From: JAKVAV01 sp047632755
GTDB taxonomy: Bacteria > Bacteroidota > Bacteroidia > Flavobacteriales_D > Cryomorphaceae
NCBI GenBank assembly: GCA_047632755.1
Contig: JBLIDT010000002.1
Coordinates: 62,001-126,000 of the forward strand
DNA length: 64,000 nt
Direction of reading: 5' to 3'
A program made the position numbers and the translations under genes. Shown here piece by piece: positions 16,553-23,310 of the stretch; within the stretch, counting starts at the first letter, position 1, and each line of letters begins with the position of its first letter. Under the pieces are notes generated by a model, which saw only the letters and a program-made list of their open reading frames with translations, searched no databases and had not been told where the DNA came from.

Positions 16553-17247
16553 CTTGACAAAGCGGTATCGAAAGAATAGCCAACTCCTTTGAAGGTTTTA
16601 ATGTAGCCCCTTCCTATCTTGACTCTGAGGTTTCGGATGTGAACATCGATGGTTCTATTTCGAACCAAGTGATCGGGATCACCCCAGACCAATTCCTTAA
16701 TCTCGTCGCGACTAAATACCTTCTTTGGCATTGAAGCCAAAAGAGAGATGATCTCAAACTCCTTTCGCTGAAGAAGAAACTCGTCACCCTTTACCACGAG
16801 CATAAATCTATCTTGATCTAAGATTATCTCGTCGCCATTTTGAGTGATACTGACAGACCCTCGCGATGCCGAGTGACTTCTGAGCCATGCGCGCAAGCGA
16901 CTGACAAAAACACGGTTGTTCACTGGCTTCACCATATAATCGTCTGCTCCCGAATTGAGCGCAGTGATTTCCACATAATTCTCTCGACGATCGCTCAATA
17001 TTACCACGGAACAGTTTCGTCTTAAGCCTTTTTGCTCCATCTCTTTCAAAAGGTCGATGGCGTCTTTCCCGTTAAGTGAGAGGTCCATAATAACCAGTGC
17101 TGGCTTTTTTCGCTGAATGAGTGAAATAACATCCTCAGCATTGTCGATACATTCGACTTTCAAACGCTCTGCCTCAATGAGTTTAAGCAATTGAGGAAAC
17201 TGGCTATTCTTCCCGCTAACACAAACAACTTCAGTATAAGATGACAT
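16549..17247 (-). CDS. OmpR-family response regulator with a degenerate receiver
   Basis: This 232-residue protein has an intact winged-helix C-terminus (VRNRTIDVHIRNLRVKIGR) close in sequence to the phoB-like protein. Its receiver keeps Asp55 (VIMDLSLNG), Ser in VVILSDR and Lys in MVKPV. The acidic pair normally near residues 10-12 is replaced by VCVSGKN. Without it, Mg-dependent phosphorylation should be weak or absent, so it may act independently of phosphorylation. No kinase gene adjoins it. It is divergent from the Na/phosphate cotransporter and shares its operator-rich region. Confidence 0.82.
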   Translation of the reverse strand: MSSYTEVVCVSGKNSQFPQLLKLIEAERLKVECIDNAEDVISLIQRKKPALVIMDLSLNGKDAIDLLKEMEQKGLRRNCSVVILSDRRENYVEITALNSGADDYMVKPVNNRVFVSRLRAWLRSHSASRGSVSITQNGDEIILDQDRFMLVVKGDEFLLQRKEFEIISLLASMPKKVFSRDEIKELVWGDPDHLVRNRTIDVHIRNLRVKIGRGYIKTFKGVGYSFDTALSS

Positions 17248-17263
17248 AGCAGTTTTATGTGTC

Positions 17264-17271
17264 CGAAAGTA
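17264..17271 (-). promoter_or_regulatory. -7 box for the degenerate response regulator
   Basis: On the minus strand it reads TACTTTCG, 7 of 8 to TAnnTTTG, 16 bases before the ATG at 17247. The 11-base-phased repeats begin 12 bases further upstream. Confidence 0.45.
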
Positions 17272-17282
17272 AGTCGAGCGAA

Positions 17283-17320
17283 TTAAGCCTACTTTAAGTA
17301 GCCGTTAATATTAGCTTACT
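17283..17320. promoter_or_regulatory. Shared motif copy 3 within four 11-base-phased TTA repeats
   Basis: TTAAGCCTACTTTAAG spans 17283-17298 and differs from the 9412 copy at one base of 16. TTAA at 17305 and TTAC at 17316 continue the exact 11-base phase, giving four half-sites. The site lies between the divergent response regulator and Na/phosphate transporter genes. Confidence 0.55.
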
Positions 17321-17416
17321 AGAATTACCGAGTATGAGCTCACGTTTTGCCGAAGATTAATTCCGCTAAAACTAGCAATCAATAGAGCTTTAGAGGGTTT
17401 TAACAGCTTAACTGAA

Positions 17417-17432
17417 TTAACATAAAATTAAC
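17417..17432 (+). promoter_or_regulatory. TTAAC direct repeat upstream of the Na/phosphate cotransporter
   Basis: TTAACATAAAATTAAC holds two TTAAC half-sites 11 bases apart, 33 bases before the -7 box at 17465. Two more TTAAC (17400, 17408) sit just upstream out of phase. A plausible activator site. Confidence 0.45.
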
Positions 17433-17464
17433 CCGATAAAAGACCTCAAAGCATTGGTTCAGGA

Positions 17465-17472
17465 TACCTTTG
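17465..17472 (+). promoter_or_regulatory. -7 box for the Na/phosphate cotransporter, 6 bases from the GTG
   Basis: TACCTTTG is a full match to TAnnTTTG; CGCGCT then leads to GTG at 17479. The in-frame TTG at 17470 lies inside the box and so cannot be the start. This supports a leaderless transcript. Confidence 0.55.
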
Positions 17473-17478
17473 CGCGCT

Positions 17479-19539
17479 GTGGTAAATTCACGATTTCTGA
17501 TACTTCTACTGTTCCTCTTACCTAGCTTTCAGGTATGGGGTCAGGACTCATTTGCGCCAGAAGTTTACGGAGCTTACGTAGCTGAGGAGGAAGTGACAAT
17601 CAGCTGGAAGGTCGATTGTTCGACAGATAATTTACCATCGGCAGTGGTGGTGCGATACAATCGATCTGCCGTGCTAGCCAATGAAGGGGAAGTATGGCTA
17701 CACACCGATACCGTGCCTTACACTGAGGGCTCCATCAAATTGAGGAAGTTGTACTCTTCTACTGGTTACATCTACCAAGTGGGGTTCATGCCAAGTGACC
17801 CACAGAAACCTGAAGCGGTGTGGACCGTGAGGCAACGATTTGAATCGAAGATGGCCTGGGGCATCACGCGCTTCATGTTGATGATTGGTTCACTTTGCCT
17901 TTTTATTTATGGAATGAAAACCATGAGTGAAGGGATTCAAGCCAGCGCTGGAAGTAAGCTCAGAAGTATTCTGGGATCCATGACCAAGAATAGATTCACG
18001 GCGGTTTTGACTGGCTTTACACTTACAGGCTTGCTCCAGTCATCGAGTGCCACTACAGTAATGACAGTAAGCTTTGTCAATGCTGGACTCATCAGCCTCA
18101 CTGAGTCAGCTGGAATCATGATGGGAGCAAATATCGGGACAACCATCACGGCTTGGCTAGTCTCCTTTTTGGGATTTCGCGTAAACATTATCACCTATGC
18201 CCTCATCATCTTCGCCTTTGTGGTTCCGCTTCTTTTGGTAAAAAGACCAGGCGTACGAAACTGGATCACGGCCTTGATTGGTTTTGCCCTCATCTTACTG
18301 GGACTGGGCTTTTTGTTAGACACAGTACCAACCTTCACTGAAAATTCAGCCTTCGTTCAATTTTTCATTGAATACTCCAACCAGCCTTTCCTCGGCACCA
18401 TGATGTTCATCGCATTGGGAATCATCGTAACGGTAATCGTTCAGAGTTCTTCATCGGCCATTACACTAACCATGGCCCTTTGTGCCAGCGGTGTGATTCC
18501 ATTTGACGTGGCAGCAGCCATGGTTCTTGGCGAGAATATCGGTACAACTGCCACTGCTGAAATTTCGGCGCTCGTAGGAAACGTATTCGCCAAACGCAGC
18601 GCACGGATTCATACTCTTTTCAATATCATAGGTGTGGCATGGATGGTCGTTGCCCTGCCCTTTGTTCTAAAAATTATTGGCGGTTTCATGCCAGCTGATC
18701 CATACGAACAAACGGAAGCTGGACACCAAGCCGCCACTATTGCGCTGGCGGCATTTCACTCTGTGTTCAACCTAGCCAATTTTCTCTTGCTCATTTGGTT
18801 TGTGCCCTTGCTGGTAAAACTGGCAACGAAAACAGTTCGATCACGAGGTGGTGAAGACGAAGAATTCCGATTGGAGTATATCGACTCTTCGATTCAACTC
18901 TCTGAGATATCTGTATTGGAGGCGAAGAATCAGGTGATCCGCTTCGGGGAGATCGTTTCGCGAATGTCCAGTTTTGTAAAGAGCTTACTCACCGAAACAG
19001 ACGCGGGAAATCAAGAAAAATTACTCAGCCGTATCAAGAAATACGAGAAAATTACCGATCGCATGGAGATAGAGATATCTCAATATTGCAGCCGGCTTGC
19101 TGCCACCGAACTCTCTCCTACCTCTACCGAAAAGGTCCGTTCCTTCTTGAGAATCAGCAGTGATCTGGAGCGTATCGGTGATGTTTTTTACCAAATGGCC
19201 AATACGATTGAGAGGAAAACAGCTTCAAAGATTTGGTTCAGTCCCGATCAGAGAGAGAAGTTGTTGCGCATGTTTGGCATCCTTGACTTGGCCATGGATT
19301 TAATGATGGAAAACCTAGAAAAAGAAGAAGGAAAAGAGATCAATTTGGAAAGAGCAAAGTCTTTGGAAAAAGAGATCAATGAACTTCGAAACAAGCTGAG
19401 AAGAGAATATATTTCGAGAATTGAATCTGGGAATTACAATCTTCGAAGCGGAACGATCTACAGTGATTTATTCTCTTCTCTCGAAAAAGTAGGAGATCAC
19501 ATCGAGAATGTTTCGGAAGCCTTAACGGGGAAAATATAA
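17479..19539 (+). CDS. Na/phosphate cotransporter (NptA type) with extracytoplasmic N-domain and PhoU-like tail
   Basis: This 686-residue membrane protein would bring in inorganic phosphate with sodium. Residues 1-20 are a signal-like helix, followed by about 110 residues resembling a fibronectin type III beta-sandwich (VTISWKVD, YIYQVGFMPSD), outside the usual family layout. The transporter core has the inverted repeat with QSSSA in each half: TGLLQSSSATTVMTVSFVN and VIVQSSSSAITLTMAL. The last 220 residues form long charged helices with IGDVFYQMANTIE and LEKVGDHIENVSE, PhoU-like. Promoter evidence sets the start at GTG 17479. Confidence 0.85.
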   Translation: MVNSRFLILLLFLLPSFQVWGQDSFAPEVYGAYVAEEEVTISWKVDCSTDNLPSAVVVRYNRSAVLANEGEVWLHTDTVPYTEGSIKLRKLYSSTGYIYQVGFMPSDPQKPEAVWTVRQRFESKMAWGITRFMLMIGSLCLFIYGMKTMSEGIQASAGSKLRSILGSMTKNRFTAVLTGFTLTGLLQSSSATTVMTVSFVNAGLISLTESAGIMMGANIGTTITAWLVSFLGFRVNIITYALIIFAFVVPLLLVKRPGVRNWITALIGFALILLGLGFLLDTVPTFTENSAFVQFFIEYSNQPFLGTMMFIALGIIVTVIVQSSSSAITLTMALCASGVIPFDVAAAMVLGENIGTTATAEISALVGNVFAKRSARIHTLFNIIGVAWMVVALPFVLKIIGGFMPADPYEQTEAGHQAATIALAAFHSVFNLANFLLLIWFVPLLVKLATKTVRSRGGEDEEFRLEYIDSSIQLSEISVLEAKNQVIRFGEIVSRMSSFVKSLLTETDAGNQEKLLSRIKKYEKITDRMEIEISQYCSRLAATELSPTSTEKVRSFLRISSDLERIGDVFYQMANTIERKTASKIWFSPDQREKLLRMFGILDLAMDLMMENLEKEEGKEINLERAKSLEKEINELRNKLRREYISRIESGNYNLRSGTIYSDLFSSLEKVGDHIENVSEALTGKI

Positions 19540-19579
19540 GCGTATGTGGCGGATCTTCTATGCCTCTTCAACACCAGGG

Positions 19580-20110
19580 CTAGTCTCTCAGAATATGTCC
19601 CTCAGAAACTACGGTATTACTGGAATTCAAGTCCCTGTCAACAAGTGTAACAACGAATTTCAGTGTATCTCCAAACTCCAACACATTCGCACTTACAAAA
19701 TCCTCTAAATCGATGAGGTTATACGTTGCCGTAACCTTCAATTGTTTGTTTTGACCTTGAGGCGTTAAAAAAGGAATTCGGAAATCGAATCCATATGGGT
19801 TTGGTGTTTCAAGCAACTCAAAAGTCCCCGATTCTTTCACAAAAACCTCAAGCCAGAGATTGTTGTGATTCTTATTGATGATTCCATTTACCGAATCCTC
19901 CCATGCCTGAAACGGAGGGTCTATGAAGTCTGCAGGCAAGCCGAAATTCCCGTCTCCATCGGTAAAGTTGATCACCAAATCTTTTTCGGCTTCCAAATAT
20001 TCAACCGTGTTGATGAAGGGTTCATTTGGCAAATCATCTTCCCTATCGCAAGCTGCAAGAGCCAGAAATGTAAGGAAAAGAACAACTGATCTGAAACGAA
20101 AGAGGTTCAT
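19580..20110 (-). CDS. Hypothetical lipoprotein
   Basis: This 176-residue protein has a lipoprotein signal (MNLFRFRSVVLFLTFLALAA) with Cys21 followed by DREDD, an acidic tag consistent with surface export. The mature part is beta-rich, with EKDLVINFTDGDGNFGLP near the start, a phrase seen in several Bacteroidota lipoproteins. No family function is known to me. It is convergent with the Na/phosphate transporter and divergent from the LuxE-like gene. Confidence 0.72.
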   Translation of the reverse strand: MNLFRFRSVVLFLTFLALAACDREDDLPNEPFINTVEYLEAEKDLVINFTDGDGNFGLPADFIDPPFQAWEDSVNGIINKNHNNLWLEVFVKESGTFELLETPNPYGFDFRIPFLTPQGQNKQLKVTATYNLIDLEDFVSANVLEFGDTLKFVVTLVDRDLNSSNTVVSEGHILRD

Positions 20111-20120
20111 GAATGGAGAC

Positions 20121-20128
20121 TATCTTTG
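20121..20128 (+). promoter_or_regulatory. -7 box for the LuxE-like gene
   Basis: TATCTTTG is a full match to TAnnTTTG, 33 bases before the TTG start at 20162. Confidence 0.5.
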
Positions 20129-20161
20129 TAAAATTACAATTATCAAAAGCCTTACCCTAAT

Positions 20162-21151
20162 TTGACTATTCCTTCTGTACCGAAGATTTTCGAGATAAAT
20201 TCTGATCAAGAGTTTAACGAAACATGTCTGGCAGTATTTCAATTTCAAGCACAGGAGAATGCCGTATACCGCGAATACCTCAAACATCTAAACGTAAATG
20301 CGGGAGACATAAATCGAATAGAAGATATCCCCTTCTTGCCGATCGAGCTTTTCAAATCACATAAAATCCTGAGTGGGAAGTCGGAAGAACAGAAAATTAT
20401 TTTCTCCAGCAGCGGAACTACGGGAACCTCTACTTCAAAACACTACGTTTCACAGCTTGAAATTTATGAGCGAAGCTTTTTGGATGCGTTCAATAAATTC
20501 TACGGTTCGCCGAAAGAGTTTAGAATTCTCGCCCTTCTTCCTTCTTATCTAGAACGAACAGGCTCATCCCTCATTTACATGGTCGAGCGACTCATTAAGG
20601 ATTCGGCTCACCCGGATAGTGGCTTCTTTTTAGACGACTTCGATCAGCTTCGCAATATCCTCTCGACGGAGAGTGATCGCGAAACCTTGCTCATCGGTGT
20701 GAGTTTTGCCTTGCTGGATTTTATCGAACAGGAAAGTATTGAGCTCAAAAATACCACCGTCATGGAAACAGGTGGGATGAAAGGGCGACGCAAAGAACTA
20801 ACCCGCGAGGAGCTTCACAAAGAACTTCAGGAGGGCTTCGGAATCGATTCCATTCACAGCGAATACGGTATGACTGAACTACTGAGTCAAGCTTATTCGA
20901 AAGGAAACGGAATTTTTGAGTGCCCCGCTTGGATGAAAGTCCTAGTGAGAGACACCAATGACCCATTGACAATTTTTCCAGCGGGCAAATCAGGAGGAGT
21001 AAATGTGATCGATCTTGCCAACATCAACTCCTGCTCCTTCATCGCCACTTCAGACTTAGGGAGAACCTATGATGACGGAAGCTTTGAAATTCTAGGGCGC
21101 TTTGATTACAGCGATTTGCGTGGGTGTAATCTCATGGTAGCCATGTACTAA
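20162..21151 (+). CDS. LuxE-like acyl-protein synthetase / acyl transferase
   Basis: This 329-residue cytoplasmic protein belongs to the ANL-related LuxE family, which activates acyl groups as acyl-AMP. The nucleotide-binding loop is IIFSSSGTTGTSTSKHYV near residue 80. Later blocks are METGGMKGRRKELTREELH and SEYGMTELLSQAY. The ending GRFDYSDLRGCNLM matches the family C-terminus. The start reads TTG at 20162 since no ATG is available upstream of the conserved region. In Bacteroidota this family is common outside luminescence and its substrate is unsettled. No partner gene adjoins it. Confidence 0.8.
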   Translation: MTIPSVPKIFEINSDQEFNETCLAVFQFQAQENAVYREYLKHLNVNAGDINRIEDIPFLPIELFKSHKILSGKSEEQKIIFSSSGTTGTSTSKHYVSQLEIYERSFLDAFNKFYGSPKEFRILALLPSYLERTGSSLIYMVERLIKDSAHPDSGFFLDDFDQLRNILSTESDRETLLIGVSFALLDFIEQESIELKNTTVMETGGMKGRRKELTREELHKELQEGFGIDSIHSEYGMTELLSQAYSKGNGIFECPAWMKVLVRDTNDPLTIFPAGKSGGVNVIDLANINSCSFIATSDLGRTYDDGSFEILGRFDYSDLRGCNLMVAMY

Positions 21152-21191
21152 GTGTCTGATAGAAACTCCCGACTAAACGGTCAAACTTGAA

Positions 21192-21314
21192 ATAGAGTCA
21201 AATGTCTTGACCAGAGAGTTCAAGATCAAGGCTTGTGCAGCTATGAAAATAAGGAGTTCGCCTTAGGCGGATGACTATTTTCAGGGCAAGCGTAACGCAG
21301 ATACTGGACTCTAT
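21192..21314. other. Structured element with nested inverted repeats, nature unknown
   Basis: The ends ATAGAGTC (21192-21199) and GACTCTAT (21307-21314) are perfect 8-base inverted repeats. Inside, TGAAAATA (21244) pairs with TATTTTCA (21276), and CGCC-TTA-GGCG (21259-21269) forms the apex. TCTTGA...TCAAGA (about 21204-21225) makes a side hairpin, and GCTTG can pair with CAAGC. The arrangement suits either a folded RNA or a small palindromic mobile or repeat element. It fills the gap between two convergent genes and carries no open frame. No other copy was noticed in the window. Confidence 0.45.
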
Positions 21315-21323
21315 GGGCAGACT

Positions 21324-22601
21324 CTAAACTGCTTTTGCGATAAAGTAATTCTTCTTCCCCCTCTGAAGTAAGATGTAGCGATCTTGGATTAAATCCGATT
21401 CAGTAATTGAATAATCATCCTGAACCTTTTCCTTGTTAATGCTGATCGAGTTTTCCTTCAAAGCCCTTCTAGCTTCTCCTTTTGAACTCAAAAAACCTGT
21501 GGCCTCAGATAAAAAGTCAACGATATTGGTGCCCTCTGAAACAAGACTTCGGCTTACCTCGGCTTGCTCAACACCAGAGAAGACATCGAGAAAATCTTTT
21601 TCAGAAAGGGCTTGCAGATTCTTGGCCGTACTTTTTCCAAAAAGAATATTGCTCGCTTCGATGGCGCCTTCAAGTGCTTGTTCGCCATGAATTCGTTCCG
21701 TCAATTCAGCTGCCAAGTCCTTTTGCAAAATGCGCAAATGAGGTTCTTCGCGATGAGAAGCAATGAGGCTTTCAACTTCGTTTCTAAACTTGAGTGAAAA
21801 AATCTTGATGAAGTTTTCAATGTCCTCATCTGAGGCATTGAACCAAAACTGATAGAACTGGTAAGGGCTAGTCTTTTCGGCATCCAGCCAAATGTTGCCA
21901 CCTTCCGATTTCCCAAACTTCGATCCATCGGCTTTCTTGACCAAAGGAGCAGTAAGTGCGTACGCATCACTTCCTCCCATTCTTCGGGTCAATTCCGTTC
22001 CCGTAGTGATGTTTCCCCACTGATCGCTACCTCCCATTTGAAGCTTGACTCCCATCTCTTTGTTGAGGTGGTAAAAGTCGTAACCTTGAATAAGCTGGTA
22101 GGAGAACTCAGTGAACGACATTCCGCTTTCGAGCCTCGTCTTCACCGAGTCTTTAGCAAGCATGTAGTTGATGGAAATATGCTTTCCCGCGTCTCGAATG
22201 AAATCGAGAAAAGTAAAATCCTTAAACCAATCGTAATTGTTGACCGTGATCGCATCGGTTGGCCCATCTCCAAATTCGAGGAAACTCTCCAATTGCGCCT
22301 TCACAGCAGCAAGATTGTTCTCGATATCTTCCACACTGAGGAGCTTTCTTTCTTGTGTTTTCCCGGAAGGGTCGCCAACACGCCCTGTGGCACCACCTAC
22401 CAAAACGACTGGTTTATGCCCTGACCTTTGTAAGTGAGTAAGCAGCATAATGGGCACCAAGTTTCCGATATGAAGAGAATCGGCCGTAGGGTCAAAACCC
22501 ACATAGCCTTTGGTGATTTCCTTATCTAGTTGTTCCTCGGTTCCTGGAGTCACATCGTGAATGAGTCCTCTCCACTTTAGCTCTTCGATCAATGCAGACA
22601 T
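21324..22601 (-). CDS. tyrS: Tyrosyl-tRNA synthetase
   Basis: This 425-residue class I synthetase charges tRNA-Tyr. The HIGH-type motif is in DPTADSLHIGNLV near residue 37. The tyrosine-site segment YQLIQGYDFYHLNKEMGVKLQMGG follows. The KMSKS equivalent is KFGKSEGG. The C-terminal S4 RNA-binding domain ends LLQRGKKNYFIAKAV. Length and layout match the bacterial TyrRS type with KFGKS. It stands alone and is preceded by a consensus -7 box. Confidence 0.96.
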   Translation of the reverse strand: MSALIEELKWRGLIHDVTPGTEEQLDKEITKGYVGFDPTADSLHIGNLVPIMLLTHLQRSGHKPVVLVGGATGRVGDPSGKTQERKLLSVEDIENNLAAVKAQLESFLEFGDGPTDAITVNNYDWFKDFTFLDFIRDAGKHISINYMLAKDSVKTRLESGMSFTEFSYQLIQGYDFYHLNKEMGVKLQMGGSDQWGNITTGTELTRRMGGSDAYALTAPLVKKADGSKFGKSEGGNIWLDAEKTSPYQFYQFWFNASDEDIENFIKIFSLKFRNEVESLIASHREEPHLRILQKDLAAELTERIHGEQALEGAIEASNILFGKSTAKNLQALSEKDFLDVFSGVEQAEVSRSLVSEGTNIVDFLSEATGFLSSKGEARRALKENSISINKEKVQDDYSITESDLIQDRYILLQRGKKNYFIAKAV

Positions 22602-22618
22602 GGGTGTAACTTTTGGCG

Positions 22619-22626
22619 CAAAGATA
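22619..22626 (-). promoter_or_regulatory. -7 box for tyrS
   Basis: On the minus strand it reads TATCTTTG, a full match to TAnnTTTG, 17 bases before the ATG at 22601. Confidence 0.6.
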
Positions 22627-22864
22627 ATATTGTTGTCGTGCTCAACCTCAAAAGCTTAGTCATTATGGGATAGAGATTACTCTCGAGATGCTGATAGAGC
22701 CTTCATTATGAATCATGAACAATAAAAAATATTTTAAAAACTCATTCCAAATCAAATACATCAAGTACTTTCGCGCCGAATTTGAAAAGATTTGCGAGAA
22801 AAAGATCTCGGGAAATTCAAGAATAGATGGGGGAAATGGGAATCAGGTGCAGGAAAACGCTGAT

Positions 22865-22923
22865 TTAAAGATAAGTTAACATAGTGTTATAGTGACACTG
22901 TGAAATATTTTCATTTACCTTTG
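22865..22923 (+). promoter_or_regulatory. Promoter of the CBM48 gene with phased TTAA repeats
   Basis: TACCTTTG (22916-22923) is a full -7 match, 31 bases before the ATG. TTAAA, TTAAC and TTATA start at 22865, 22876 and 22887, exactly 11 bases apart. The middle one shares TTAACAT with sites at 9464 and 17417. Confidence 0.45.
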
Positions 22924-22954
22924 TACCATAATTAGTTATATCAATACATAAGTC

Positions 22955-23260
22955 ATGATTAAAAAGCAGTTTCTAAAATCGAAACCTGTTTGCAAGGTTA
23001 CATTCAGCATTCCTGCAGAAGCAGCGGTTGAAGCAAAAGAAGTGAAATTAGTCGGTGAATTTAGTGATTGGACTAAGTCTCCGATTGAAATGAAAAAGCT
23101 AAAAGACGGCTCTTTCAAAACGGTTGTTAGTTTGGAAACCGGTAAGGAATATGAATTCCGTTACGTAATCGATGGCGATCGCTGGGAAAATGATTGGGAA
23201 GCAGATGCTTACCGTTCAAACGCGGTTACTTTCGAAGAAAACTCAGTAGTGAGTCTATAA
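22955..23260 (+). CDS. Small CBM48 (isoamylase N-like) glycogen-binding domain protein
   Basis: This 101-residue cytoplasmic protein is a single CBM48/AMPK-beta type domain. The signature reads VKLVGEFSDWTKSPIEMKKL, then GSFKTVVSLETGKEYEFRYV and DGDRWENDWEADAY. Such domains bind alpha-glucans. As a stand-alone domain it may tether a partner to glycogen. It faces the GlgE-pathway operon across a shared terminator, so the alpha-glucan link is well supported by context. Confidence 0.85.
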   Translation: MIKKQFLKSKPVCKVTFSIPAEAAVEAKEVKLVGEFSDWTKSPIEMKKLKDGSFKTVVSLETGKEYEFRYVIDGDRWENDWEADAYRSNAVTFEENSVVSL

Positions 23261-23280
23261 CCTCACTGAGGTTGAGCACT

Positions 23281-23310
23281 AAAGGAGGGCTTTCTGCCCT
23301 CCTTTTTTTT
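23281..23310. terminator. Terminator between the CBM48 gene and the GH57 gene
   Basis: AAAGGAGGGC and GCCCTCCTTT pair around TTTCT, followed by a run of eight T on plus. On minus an AAA-rich flank gives three T. The T run abuts the GH57 stop at 23309-23311, so the two genes are packed end to end. Confidence 0.9.

Larger units (their letters stand above)
22602..22954. other. 353-base divergent intergenic region
   Basis: The left end holds the tyrS promoter and the right end the CBM48 gene promoter with phased TTAA repeats. The middle (about 22640-22860) is AT-rich and has no open frame or RNA that I recognise. Confidence 0.6.

Noticed and set aside
20162..21151. Luminescence locus around the LuxE-like gene
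   Set aside because: No luxA, luxB, luxC or luxD relative lies nearby; the family is widespread in non-luminous Bacteroidota.
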